Source: Gemmataceae bacterium (GTDB lineage Bacteria; Planctomycetota; Planctomycetia; Gemmatales; Gemmataceae). Taken from it: 46,648 nt of DNA. The notes under the pieces are model-generated. The model worked only from the letters and a program-made list of their open reading frames with translations, was not told where the DNA came from and did not search any database. Both the position numbers and the translations under genes were made by a program. Below, in pieces: positions 24,480 through 33,532 of this stretch; position 1 is the first letter of the stretch; every line of letters begins with the position of its first letter. Where the stretch lies: assembly GCA_025055215.1 (NCBI GenBank), contig JANWYO010000059.1, forward strand, positions 1-46,648, in the 5' to 3' direction.

Positions 24480-25817
24480 TCACAGAATAAACTTGCTCAG
24501 GTCTTCGTTCTGGAGGATGCCCGTCAGGCGCCCGCGGACGTAAGCCGCATCGATGACGACGTGCTTGTCGGGCAGGTCGGGGCCTTCGAAGCTGACGTCT
24601 TCGAGGACGCGCTCGAGGATGGTATGGAGCCGGCGGGCGCCGATGTTCTGCGTGGTGCGGTTGACCTCGAAGGCAATGTCAGCGATGGCCTCGATCCCAT
24701 CCCGGCTGAATTGCAGCGCAATCCCCTCGGTGGCCAGTAACTCGGCATATTGTTTGGTCAAAGCATGTTCCGGCTCGGTCAGGATGCGAAGAAAATCCTC
24801 GCGCTTGAGGTCCGTCAATTCGACGCGGATGGGAAACCGCCCCTGAAGCTCCGGCATCAGGTCGGACGGTTTCGAGACGTGAAATGCCCCCGCGGCGATG
24901 AACAGGATGTGGTCGGTCCGAACCGGGCCGTGCCGGGTATTCACCGTGGTCCCCTCCACGACCGGGAGCAAATCCCGCTGCACCCCCTGGCGGGATACGT
25001 CCGGCCCGTGGGTCGAAGGGGGGCCACAGACCTTGTCCAGCTCGTCGATGAAAATGATTCCCTGGTTTTCCGCCAGGTCGATGGCCTTTTCCGTCACCAC
25101 TTGTCGGTCGATGAGGGCCTCGGTTTCCTGCTCCATCAAGACGCGACGGGCCTCGCGGATCGGCAGCTGCCGCTGTTGCGCTTGCCGCGGCATGATCTTC
25201 TCGAACATGTTCTGGAAATCGACGTCCATCTGTTCCATGCCGAGGTTGGAGAAGATCTGCACCGGCACCGCGCGCTGTTCGACGGTGAGTTCGACCAAGC
25301 GATCTTCCAGTTCCCCGGCCTCCAAGCGGGCCCGCATCTTTTCGCGGGTGCGGCGGTGACGCTCGTTGTCATCCGCGTTCTCCGGGTCCCAAGACTGGGA
25401 CTGAGGCACGAGGAGGTCGAGGAGGCGTTCGGTGACGCGCTGCTTGGCGTCGGTTTCGACCAACGAGCGCTGTTCCTGTTTGACCATGCCGACGGCCACC
25501 TCGGCCAGGTCGCGGATCATGCTTTCCACATCGCGGCCGTGGTAGCCGACTTCGGTGTACTTGGTGGCCTCGACCTTGAGAAAGGGGGCCCCGACCAATT
25601 GGGCGAGGCGGCGGGCGATCTCGGTTTTGCCGACGCCGGTCGGCCCGATCATGATGATGTTCTTGGGGGTGACGTCCTTGCGCAGCTCGGGGGGCAGCTG
25701 CTGCCGCCGCCAACGGTTGCGGATGGCAATGGCCACGGCCCGCTTGGCCGCCTCTTGGCCGACGATGTAGCGATCCAGTTCCCGAACGATCTGGCGGGGA
25801 GAGAGTGCTTGAGCCAC
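24480..25817 (-). CDS. hslU: ATP-dependent protease ATPase subunit HslU
   Basis: A 445-residue AAA+ unfoldase that feeds substrates to the HslV peptidase. It shows the N-terminal LSPRQIVRELDRYIVGQEAAKRAVAIA, Walker A GPTGVGKT, the pore motif GYHGRDVE, Walker B IIFIDELDK, and the conserved C-terminus DLSKFIL that docks into HslV. The start is GTG at 25817 with GAGGA nine bases upstream. hslV precedes it by 64 bases on the same strand. Confidence 0.97.
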   Translation of the reverse strand: MAQALSPRQIVRELDRYIVGQEAAKRAVAIAIRNRWRRQQLPPELRKDVTPKNIIMIGPTGVGKTEIARRLAQLVGAPFLKVEATKYTEVGYHGRDVESMIRDLAEVAVGMVKQEQRSLVETDAKQRVTERLLDLLVPQSQSWDPENADDNERHRRTREKMRARLEAGELEDRLVELTVEQRAVPVQIFSNLGMEQMDVDFQNMFEKIMPRQAQQRQLPIREARRVLMEQETEALIDRQVVTEKAIDLAENQGIIFIDELDKVCGPPSTHGPDVSRQGVQRDLLPVVEGTTVNTRHGPVRTDHILFIAAGAFHVSKPSDLMPELQGRFPIRVELTDLKREDFLRILTEPEHALTKQYAELLATEGIALQFSRDGIEAIADIAFEVNRTTQNIGARRLHTILERVLEDVSFEGPDLPDKHVVIDAAYVRGRLTGILQNEDLSKFIL

Positions 25818-25881
25818 GGTGTCGGATCCTCAGACCACGGCTATCCGACCCGCGCGTCTTCCGGGACCACGCGCGTGTCGG

Positions 25882-26415
25882 TCAGGAAAGTTCCTCAACC
25901 TCGATGTTCCGGTTGGTGTAGATGCACAAGTCGGCGGCGATCTCCAAGGCTGCCCGCACGATCTGCCCCGCCGACAACGCCGAGTGGGCTTGCAAAGCCC
26001 GGGCGGCGGCTAAGGCATACGCTCCCCCCGAGCCGATGGCGGCCACGCCATCGCTCGGCTGAATGACGTCGCCGGTGCCGCTGATGAGCAGGAGGTGGTC
26101 CCGGTCGAGGGCCAGGATCATCGCCTCCAAGCGGCGCAAGGCACGATCCATGCGCCAGTCCTTGGCCAGTTCGGTGGCCGCTCGCGGAACGCTCCCCTGA
26201 TGATCCTTGAGTTTGGCCTCGAAACGTTCTAGCAGGGCAAAGGCATCCGCCGCTGCGCCGGCAAATCCCACCAGCACCTTTCCCTGGTGGAGCCGGCGAA
26301 TCTTGTGGGCGTCGGCCTTCATGACGACCGAGCCGAGCGTGACTTGGCCATCGCCGCCAATGGCGGCGCCGCCTCGGTGCCGCACCGCCAAGATAGTCGT
26401 GGCGTGAAGGCGCAT
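25882..26415 (-). CDS. hslV: ATP-dependent protease peptidase subunit HslV
   Basis: A 177-residue proteasome-like peptidase. A five-residue propeptide (MRLHA) precedes the catalytic Thr6 in [23 protein letters not shown], the family signature. [20 protein letters not shown] and the C-terminal [15 protein letters not shown] are also typical. A GGAGAGGGG stretch lies just before the ATG. It forms an operon with hslU. Confidence 0.97.
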   Translation of the reverse strand: MRLHATTILAVRHRGGAAIGGDGQVTLGSVVMKADAHKIRRLHQGKVLVGFAGAAADAFALLERFEAKLKDHQGSVPRAATELAKDWRMDRALRRLEAMILALDRDHLLLISGTGDVIQPSDGVAAIGSGGAYALAAARALQAHSALSAGQIVRAALEIAADLCIYTNRNIEVEELS

Positions 26416-26745
26416 CGTCCCCTCTCCATCTTCCGGAGGGCTGGGCGTATCGCTCGTCCGCCCTTTTCGGGCGTCGGTGCTTCGTAGATAATGTATGAGG
26501 CGGCTAGCCCGCGGGCGGTCGTAGACCTCGACGGGCCCGCCAAGTTAACCGGACGCGGACCAGCGACCGACTCGTTGACCGCATTCGCCCATCGTCCTTC
26601 CGGGTCGCGAGAGCGGTACGGCGTGCGGCTTGTCGTTGGATGAGCAACGTGTCGCATAGGCGTGATGGGCCGAGTGTTCGGACATTGCCCGCGGCGCACA
26701 CCGGTTCCCGGAATGAGCCGGCCCATTTGATTAAGGACGACAGCC
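26416..26745. other. Intergenic region between hslV and the TPM gene
   Basis: This 330-base gap between diverging genes must hold both promoters. I see a short CGCCC/GGGCG stem at 26459-26473 and an AT-rich word near 26487-26494, but no confident -35/-10 pair. No RNA gene or protein frame in it is convincing. Confidence 0.5.
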
Positions 26746-27774
26746 ATGATGCCAATGTTGATGTTGCTCTGCGGGGCTACTCTCGCCGAGGTGCGGGTCG
26801 AGGCACCGTTTGCCGTCAAGGACGACGCCAACTTTTTCAGCAGGCAGGCTGTCGACCAGGCCAATTCGATCATCGCCGACATCAAACGTCGCTACAAGGA
26901 AGACCTGGCGATCGAGACCTATCCCGCCGTCCCCGACGACCGGCGAGCTGACTTGGAGCGCGGAGACCGGAACGCCTTTTTCCACGAGTGGGCCCGGAGT
27001 CGGGCCCGGGCATTGCAGGTGACGGGGGTCTACGTCCTGATCTGCCGGCAGCCGTCTCATCTCCAGGTGGAAGTCGGCAATCACACCCAGCAGAGGGCGT
27101 TTACGCTTCGGGACCGCGATGAGTTGGTGCGGCTGATGCTGGACCGGTTTCGCCGGAAAGAATACGACCAGGGGCTACTGCAAGCGGCGACCTTTGTACG
27201 CGACACCCTGGCCCGGAACCTTGGGCCGGGACGGCACACGGCGGCGACGCCCGGACAGGCAATCGGTGGCGCGGCGGCGGAGCAAGATGGCACCGCGCCG
27301 GGTGCCGGAGGGTGGGACTGGCTGGGAGGCCTCGGCGGGCTAATCTGCGTGGCCCTGGCAATCGCGGGCTTGGTTTGGGTCATTATCGCCATCATCCGCG
27401 CCATCGCCGGCGCCGGCGGCGGCTACCCCGCCCGCGCCACCAACGGCGGCCCCCCGTACGCGGGAGGCGGGGGCGGCTTCTGGAGCAGCCTGCTCGGCGG
27501 CCTTTTCGGCGCCGCCGCCGGTAACTGGATGTATGACCATTTCTTCCGCAGCGGCCCCAGCTCCTCCGGCAGCGATTGGGGAGCCTCCAACGCCTACGCC
27601 GCTGGCGGCGACGAGGGCCTCCCACCCCCGCAAGATACCGATTACTCGGGTGCGGGCGGCGACTTCGGCAGCGGGGCGGACTCTTCCTCCGACAGCTTTG
27701 GCGGCGGCGACCTCGGTGGCGGCGACTTCGGCGGTGACCTTGGGGGCGGCGATTTCGGTGGCGGCGATTTCTAA
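26746..27774 (+). CDS. TPM-domain membrane protein with Gly-rich tail
   Basis: A 342-residue protein with a short N-terminal signal (MMPMLMLLCGATLA), a TPM (TLP18.3/Psb32/MOLO-1) domain at about 20-155 (VDQANSIIADIKRRYKEDLAIETY, GVYVLICRQPSHLQVEVGN), a transmembrane segment at about 196-222, and a low-complexity tail. The last 30 residues repeat GGGDFGG and GGGDLGG, like the Gly-rich ends of other bacterial TPM proteins. The family is linked to membrane repair and photosystem upkeep elsewhere; the role here is unknown. AAGGA lies eight bases before the ATG. Confidence 0.83.
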   Translation: MMPMLMLLCGATLAEVRVEAPFAVKDDANFFSRQAVDQANSIIADIKRRYKEDLAIETYPAVPDDRRADLERGDRNAFFHEWARSRARALQVTGVYVLICRQPSHLQVEVGNHTQQRAFTLRDRDELVRLMLDRFRRKEYDQGLLQAATFVRDTLARNLGPGRHTAATPGQAIGGAAAEQDGTAPGAGGWDWLGGLGGLICVALAIAGLVWVIIAIIRAIAGAGGGYPARATNGGPPYAGGGGGFWSSLLGGLFGAAAGNWMYDHFFRSGPSSSGSDWGASNAYAAGGDEGLPPPQDTDYSGAGGDFGSGADSSSDSFGGGDLGGGDFGGDLGGGDFGGGDF

Positions 27775-27866
27775 TACCCGCCGGTAACAGGTGCCCAGCC
27801 AATCACGAATGGTTGTCGTGCTTCCATTACGACCACCAAAGCCACCACGCTCCGGGGGCTTTTGAA

Positions 27867-28346
27867 ATGCTCGGTGGCGACTGCATTCTGTGTCGGAAAA
27901 TTGGCTCCCTGCCGCAGGCCGCCAGCCCAGATTGCATCTTCGAATTCCCCCAATCCGTGCTCTTCCTCGGCCCGTGGCAGTATTACCGCGGCTACTGCGT
28001 CCTCGTGGCTCGTTGGCACGCGACGGAACTCAGCCAGCTGGCCCCCCAGGACCGACACGCCCACTTGGAGGAAATGTGCCTCGCAGCCAGGGCCATCGAG
28101 GACGCGTTCCGGCCGAAAAAGATGAATTACGAGCTTCTTGGCAACCAGGTGCCCCACCTTCATTGGCACCTGGTGCCGCGCTACGCCGACGACCCCGATT
28201 TCAAGCACCCCATCTGGGTGGCCATCGACCGGGCCAAGGACGATAAATCGGCCCTCCGCCGGCTTGAGCAAGGGTCGAGCGATCGAGCAGAGACGGCCCG
28301 TATCTTGCGGAACCAGCTTGCCGCCTTAATGGCGCGACGCTCATGA
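27867..28346 (+). CDS. HIT family nucleotide hydrolase/transferase
   Basis: A 159-residue HIT protein. The histidine triad is VPHLHWHLVPR, and an N-terminal CILC pair could bind zinc. Family members hydrolyse or transfer nucleoside monophosphates from adenylated or dinucleoside polyphosphate substrates. The ATG at 27867 is preferred; an upstream TTG (27813) would add residues unlike the family. Its stop overlaps the hemC start by four bases, suggesting coupled translation, although no biochemical link is obvious. Confidence 0.85.
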   Translation: MLGGDCILCRKIGSLPQAASPDCIFEFPQSVLFLGPWQYYRGYCVLVARWHATELSQLAPQDRHAHLEEMCLAARAIEDAFRPKKMNYELLGNQVPHLHWHLVPRYADDPDFKHPIWVAIDRAKDDKSALRRLEQGSSDRAETARILRNQLAALMARRS

Positions 28347-29263
28347 GCCATCCTCTCCGCATCGGCACCCGTGGAAGTCGCCTGGCGCTCTGGCAGGCGG
28401 AGTACGTAGCCCAGCAGCTGCGTCCGTTGGCGGGGCCGCGGCAGGTGGAGTTGGTCCCCATTGAGACCGCGGGCGACGTGAGGCGTGACGCTCCGCTGTG
28501 GCAGCTAGGCGGCCAGGGGGTTTTTACCAAGGAGATCCAGCGCGCCCTCCTCGATCGGCGGGTGGACGTGGCGGTCCACAGCCTGAAGGATTTGCCGACC
28601 TGGCCGGTGGAGGGGCTGATATTGGCCGCTGTCCCGCCGCGAGGTCCGAGCGGCGATGTGTTCTTGTCAAAACGCTACGCCTCCCTGGCAGCTTTGCCCC
28701 CGGGAGCGGTGGTGGCCACCGGCAGCCTGCGACGGCGAGCGCTCCTGTTACACCGCCGCCCTGACCTTCGGCTGGTGGAGCTGCGCGGCAACGTCGAAAC
28801 CCGCCTGCGAAAGCTGAGCGAGGAGCCTCTGGATGCGATGGTGCTGGCCGAGGCGGGGCTGGAACGCCTCGGTCTGGCTCAAGCCATCACCGAGCGGCTC
28901 GACCCTTGCTGGATGGTGCCGGCCGTCGGGCAAGGCGCCCTCGGCCTGGAGTGCCGGCAGGACGACGCAGCAACACGGTACCTGGTGCAGCGCCTGGACG
29001 ATCCGCCCACTCGGGCGGCGGTCACAGCCGAGCGGGCGATGTTGTCGGCCCTTGGAGGCGGTTGCCATGTCCCGATCGGGGGAATGGCGACGATTGATGG
29101 CGATATCCTGACGCTTCGGGGGTGTGTCTTGACAGCGGATGGCCAACAGCGGGTGGATGGAAGCTGCTCCGGGAGCGTCGGCGAGGCTGAGGCCGTTGGC
29201 CGACGATTGGCGGAGCAGCTCTTGGCCCAAGGGGCTGGCCGGTGGTTGGCCGGCGGGTCGTAA
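28343..29263 (+). CDS. hemC: Hydroxymethylbilane synthase (porphobilinogen deaminase)
   Basis: A 306-residue HemC, which polymerises four porphobilinogens into hydroxymethylbilane for heme synthesis. Landmarks are LRIGTRGSRLALWQA, the VHSLKDLPT catalytic Asp loop, the ATGSLRRRALL substrate-binding arginines, and Cys241 in GGGCHVPIG, which carries the dipyrromethane cofactor. The start ATGA overlaps the HIT gene stop. No other heme gene is adjacent. Confidence 0.96.
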   Translation: MSHPLRIGTRGSRLALWQAEYVAQQLRPLAGPRQVELVPIETAGDVRRDAPLWQLGGQGVFTKEIQRALLDRRVDVAVHSLKDLPTWPVEGLILAAVPPRGPSGDVFLSKRYASLAALPPGAVVATGSLRRRALLLHRRPDLRLVELRGNVETRLRKLSEEPLDAMVLAEAGLERLGLAQAITERLDPCWMVPAVGQGALGLECRQDDAATRYLVQRLDDPPTRAAVTAERAMLSALGGGCHVPIGGMATIDGDILTLRGCVLTADGQQRVDGSCSGSVGEAEAVGRRLAEQLLAQGAGRWLAGGS

Positions 29264-29303
29264 CGCGACCGGTCGGGCCGGTGGGACCGGGACTCGGCCA
29301 CGG

Positions 29304-29332
29304 TTGACAGCCAACACCAGCCCCGGTACGGT
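29304..29332 (+). promoter_or_regulatory. Possible promoter for the pilus-assembly-like operon
   Basis: A perfect TTGACA (29304-29309) is followed after 17 bases by TACGGT (29327-29332), a poor -10 box, about 45 bases before the ATG at 29378. Confidence 0.4.
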
Positions 29333-29377
29333 ACAAGCAGACCATTCCGAGCGACATTTCAGGGGAGATTCGTTCCC

Positions 29378-31756
29378 ATGCCGGCTCCGCAACCTGGTGT
29401 GTGGGGGATTGACATCGGCCAATGCGCCCTGAAGGCCTTGCGCCTTCAACTGGTCGATGGCGAAGTCACGGCGACGGCCTTCGATTACATCGAGCACCCC
29501 AAGCTGCTCAATCAACCCGAGGCTGAGCCCGAGGAACTCGTCCGCGAAGCCCTGCAAAAGTTCCTCGAACGCAACAAGACCAAAGGCGACCTGATCGCCG
29601 TCAGCGTGCCCGGCCAAGCCGGCCTCGCCCGCTTCGTCAAACTCCCGCCCGTCGAAGAGAAGAAAATCCCGGACATCGTCAAGTTCGAGGCCAAGCAGCA
29701 AATCCCCTTCAACCTCGACGAGGTCGTCTGGGACTATCAGAAGATCGGCTCGGGTACCGTGACCGACGGCTTCGCCATGGAAACCGAGATCGGTCTGTTC
29801 GCCATCAAGCGCGAGACGGTGGAGAAGTTCCTCGGCCAATTCCGCGACGTGAACGTGGAGGTCCACTTCGTGCAGATGGCCCCATTGGCCCTGTGTAATT
29901 TCGTCACCTACGACCTCCTCGGCAAGGATGCGACTCCCCCGGAAGATGGCGAAGGTTCCAAGGAGTGCCTGGTGGCTCTCGACGTCGGGACGGAAAGTTC
30001 CAATCTCGTCATCACCGATGGGGAGCGGACCATTTGGCAGCGGCCGATTCCTTACGGCGGCAACCATTTCACCCGGGCGTTGATCAAGGACTTGAAGCTG
30101 AGCTTCGCCAAGGCGGAGCATCTGAAGCGGAACGCGACCAAGTCGCCGGACCTGAAGAAAATACTGGCGTCGCTCAAGCCGGTGCTGAACGATTTCGTCA
30201 ACGAGGTGCAGCGTTCGCTGGGCTTTTTCGCCAACACGCACCGCGATGCCACGGTGCAATACGTTGCCGCCTTGGGAAATGCCTTTCGGCTTCCCGGGAT
30301 GCAGAAATACCTCAGCGAAAAGCTCGGTCTGGAAGTGCGCAAGCTCCAGAAGTTCGAGCGGCTGCGGGGCGAAGGGGTGGTGACAGCACCGGCGTTTACC
30401 GAAAATCTGATGACCTTCGGCACTGCTTACGGGCTGGCCCTGCAAGGGTTGCAGCAGACGCGGTTGCATACCAACCTACTGCCGAAGGAAATTCATGTTG
30501 CTCGACAGATTCGCGCGAAAAAGCCGATGGCCGCCGCGGCGGCAGCGGTGCTCCTGCTGGGGGTGGGGGCACTGACGTTGGGATACTCGCGGGAGCATCG
30601 TTCCGTCGCCGCCCCCGTCATCCAGGATGCCATGCGGGAAGGAAGAAATGTCCTGACCGAGGCCAACGAGTGGAAAAGCCGCTGCGAGCGACGCGTGGCT
30701 GCCATCAACGAACTGCAAAACGCCATCGAAAGCGTGCTCGCCGGTCAGGATGAACGTAAGAACTGGCTCCAGCTGCACAAGTACATCAACGACTGCCTTC
30801 CCGGGCCGGATGACTCTCAGTTGACCGAAGAGCAGAAGCGGGCCTATTGGGACAACGGCGGCGCCACCCCCAACGATCCGGTCGAAGGTCGATTGGCCTA
30901 CGAGAAGTTTCGCAAACGGCAGGCCGGATTGGCTGATGCCAAAGAAGAAGACGACGGCATCGAGGCCCTTATCCACGTCAACCTGGAAGCCGTCAATTGC
31001 CTTTTCAGCGACGACCTAAATGCTGTTTTCACCCGCGGCCGCTTTTTCACCACCCTGCGGGAGTCCGGCCGTGGGTCGGACACCATCGGTATGCGGGAGC
31101 CGCTCACCCAGCCGCCGTCCGGCAAAGGTTGGGTGGTGGAGCTCCGCGGTTACACCTACCACAAAAAGACGCGACAATTTCTGACCGACACCCTGATGGC
31201 CAATCTGGCGACCCGTGCTGGGCCTCGCAAGACGGCGCCTCCCCCCCAAGCGGCCCCTGCCAATCCGTCGGTACCGGCCGAGAAGGAGATGAAGGACGAC
31301 GACGCCATCAAAGGGCGAATCAGTCACGTCTTCCTTTATGCGTATAACCCGGTTCGCAATCCCGATCCGGCCCGTTTTGAATTGATCCACCGCAGCTACC
31401 TGCGCGATCTGATCGCCGGTGGCAAGTTTGAAGAGCCAGGAACCATGCCCGGGACCGGGCTGCCGCCGGGGACGCAGAGCCTCGACCTCGGACTGGACCG
31501 CAGCCGAAATCGTTGGAAACCCGTTGGCGGCGTGGGCACGGCCCCAAGCCGCCCGGCGGACGACCAGGGCGGTGCCAATTCGCCCTCTGAGACGACGACG
31601 CCCAGGGCCGACATCGAGGTCAAGAAAGGGCAGATCGTTCGTACTGAATTCGTCATCATGTTTGTCTGGGACGAGCCGACGCCTTCGGACAAGTACGTGC
31701 AATCGGGGAAGCTGCCAGCGACTGATGCCAACCCCCCGGCAACCGGGGGCCGTTGA
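29378..31756 (+). CDS. PilM-PilN-like fusion, type IV pilus assembly-type
   Basis: A 792-residue protein. Residues 1-360 are PilM-like with an actin/FtsA ATPase fold: WGIDIGQCALKAL is the first phosphate motif and LVALDVGTESSNLVITDG the second. Residues 365-369 then read TNLLP, the PilN motif that normally docks into PilM, followed at about 385-403 by one transmembrane segment and a large presumably periplasmic domain with Pro-rich linkers to the C-terminus. In standard pilus operons PilM and PilN are separate. Two bitopic proteins follow, as PilO and PilP would. No secretin, ATPase or pilin gene is adjacent, so a true pilus role is unproven. Confidence 0.75.
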   Translation: MPAPQPGVWGIDIGQCALKALRLQLVDGEVTATAFDYIEHPKLLNQPEAEPEELVREALQKFLERNKTKGDLIAVSVPGQAGLARFVKLPPVEEKKIPDIVKFEAKQQIPFNLDEVVWDYQKIGSGTVTDGFAMETEIGLFAIKRETVEKFLGQFRDVNVEVHFVQMAPLALCNFVTYDLLGKDATPPEDGEGSKECLVALDVGTESSNLVITDGERTIWQRPIPYGGNHFTRALIKDLKLSFAKAEHLKRNATKSPDLKKILASLKPVLNDFVNEVQRSLGFFANTHRDATVQYVAALGNAFRLPGMQKYLSEKLGLEVRKLQKFERLRGEGVVTAPAFTENLMTFGTAYGLALQGLQQTRLHTNLLPKEIHVARQIRAKKPMAAAAAAVLLLGVGALTLGYSREHRSVAAPVIQDAMREGRNVLTEANEWKSRCERRVAAINELQNAIESVLAGQDERKNWLQLHKYINDCLPGPDDSQLTEEQKRAYWDNGGATPNDPVEGRLAYEKFRKRQAGLADAKEEDDGIEALIHVNLEAVNCLFSDDLNAVFTRGRFFTTLRESGRGSDTIGMREPLTQPPSGKGWVVELRGYTYHKKTRQFLTDTLMANLATRAGPRKTAPPPQAAPANPSVPAEKEMKDDDAIKGRISHVFLYAYNPVRNPDPARFELIHRSYLRDLIAGGKFEEPGTMPGTGLPPGTQSLDLGLDRSRNRWKPVGGVGTAPSRPADDQGGANSPSETTTPRADIEVKKGQIVRTEFVIMFVWDEPTPSDKYVQSGKLPATDANPPATGGR

Positions 31757-31826
31757 ACCGTCCGAGCGGAGGATTGGCCTCCAACTTGCCGATTCCGCGA
31801 GGATCCCCCAAAGGGGGACGAAGATC

Positions 31827-33401
31827 ATGGCCAAGAAAAAAAGTTCGCTCGACGCGCAAACACTCCTGCGGAACCGCTTCTGGATCATCCTGGGCGTGAC
31901 CGTTCCGCTGATTTTGGTTGCGATGATCTTCTTGACGACGCTGGTCGCCGCGGACCTCGACAAGCGTCGCCGTGACATCGACAAGTCCAAGCGAGAATTG
32001 GACGCCCGGAAGACGTTGCGGGAGACTCAGAAGGAGCTGGAGGCGCTGACCGAACAGGAGAAAAAGCTCCAGGTGCGCCGCGAGGAAGTGTGGGCCGAGG
32101 CTTGGAAAATCCAGAGCGACCTGATGACTTGGCCCGCGCCGCTGCGACAACTGGACAGTCTGCACTTCGGCGAACCCATCGACGACAAACTCCGCGACGC
32201 CTTCATCCAGGACAACGCCTACAAGGCACAAGTCGAGGAAGTGGTGCGGATCCCGGAGCCGGTCTTGTTCAAGGATGGCTGGGAAAAAGTGGTCGTGCAT
32301 GTGCCGAAGTTTGACGTGGCCCGTTTCCAAGGCCCTCCCACGCCGGAGGAGATGTGGCTGGCCGAGGAAGACATTTGGGTGCAGCGCGAGCTGTTCCTGG
32401 CCATTAAGCAGGCCAACGACTACGTCGCCAAGTTCACGCGCCTGGAGAGTGGCGACGCCACCCCCAAACCCGACCCCGCCAAGCGCGAACTCTTCCGGCA
32501 GCGCTTCCGCAATCCCCGTTGGGAGCTTGACCTCATCCTGGCCCGGAACGTCGAAAACCGTCCGGTCCTTCGGGGCACCATTAAGAACGTCAGCAAGCAG
32601 CGACAACTGTTGGGCCGGGTCAACTTCCTCGTCTGGCTCAACGAGGACGAAACGGCCAAACCCGAGGAGCTGTCGGTCCAGGGCGAATCGCTGGCGGCCG
32701 ACGAGTCAGCGCCGTTGAAGTTGTTGGACGAGGATCGGGTCCTGAAAGACGAAGTCGTCGTCAAGGACATCGATCCCAAGGGGATCTTTGCGGTGCGTCA
32801 GGTGCTGGACGTTGCCAGCGCGCCCGTCAAACGGATCGATCGGATCGTGATCGGGCAGCACAGCCACCGAACTTACCAGCCCGAACTGAAGCCGCCGAGT
32901 TTCAGCAAAGTGACCGCCCCACGGTTGGCCATGACGCCCGCCAGCGGCCCGGTGCGGCCGGACACGCCAGCACCGGGCGATCCGATTGCCCGCCCGGCCG
33001 ATGCCCACTTGCGGACCGACAACGGCGTGCTGCGGTTTCGCTACATGGAAGTCTCTCCCCAGGTTCGGCGCTTGCCCCTCGCCATGGTGCTGGTGGTGGA
33101 CTCGGCCCACATTCAGGGTGTGTTGACCGCCTTGGCGAACTCCAAGCTGCGGTTGCAAACGACGCAGGTGGACTGGCACCGGACCCGGGAAAAGATTCGG
33201 CCGCCGGAGCCAGCCAAGCCCAAGGAGCCGGCACCGCCCATGACGGGGGCCCCCGAGCGGCCTGGGGCCGCCGCGGCTATGGAAGAGCCGCCCATGAGCC
33301 TGGTGGAACTCGCCTACTACGGTATCGCCTCGCTTTACGAGCGCTACCCGCCCAAGGCCCCGCCGCGGGAAAGCGATGACACGTCGGCAGGCCGCCGTTA
33401 G
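31827..33401 (+). CDS. Bitopic membrane protein, PilO-like position
   Basis: A 524-residue protein with a short Lys-rich cytoplasmic start (MAKKKSSLDAQTLLRNRFW), one transmembrane segment (about 18-38), and a charged coiled coil (about 40-90), followed by an unrecognised periplasmic region and a Pro-rich tail. Topology and place after PilM-PilN match PilO, but it is more than twice PilO's usual length and I see no clear homology. It is separated by 70 bases from the fusion gene and 131 from the next. The frame continues upstream within the PilM gene, but the ATG at 31827 is the logical start. Confidence 0.65.
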   Translation: MAKKKSSLDAQTLLRNRFWIILGVTVPLILVAMIFLTTLVAADLDKRRRDIDKSKRELDARKTLRETQKELEALTEQEKKLQVRREEVWAEAWKIQSDLMTWPAPLRQLDSLHFGEPIDDKLRDAFIQDNAYKAQVEEVVRIPEPVLFKDGWEKVVVHVPKFDVARFQGPPTPEEMWLAEEDIWVQRELFLAIKQANDYVAKFTRLESGDATPKPDPAKRELFRQRFRNPRWELDLILARNVENRPVLRGTIKNVSKQRQLLGRVNFLVWLNEDETAKPEELSVQGESLAADESAPLKLLDEDRVLKDEVVVKDIDPKGIFAVRQVLDVASAPVKRIDRIVIGQHSHRTYQPELKPPSFSKVTAPRLAMTPASGPVRPDTPAPGDPIARPADAHLRTDNGVLRFRYMEVSPQVRRLPLAMVLVVDSAHIQGVLTALANSKLRLQTTQVDWHRTREKIRPPEPAKPKEPAPPMTGAPERPGAAAAMEEPPMSLVELAYYGIASLYERYPPKAPPRESDDTSAGRR

Positions 33402-33532
33402 AATGAAAAAGGGTTAGCAATCCACTTCATGGCGAACGAGCACACAGGGGGCAGCACTGCGGCTTTCTGCTGCTCTCGGTAGAGAAGGCGAAGGTTCCTC
33501 ACGGCCCGCCAGCTCTCGGGGGGACAAGTACG

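Noticed and set aside
24750-26066. Plus-strand frame opposite hslU and hslV
   Set aside because: Both protease genes are certain on the minus strand.
27690-27773. Tandem GGCGGCGAC-type repeats as a DNA element
   Set aside because: They encode the Gly/Asp-rich tail of the TPM protein, which is common in that family.
28748-30469. Long minus-strand frame across hemC and the PilM-PilN gene
   Set aside because: It crosses two well-supported plus-strand genes and shows no recognisable protein.
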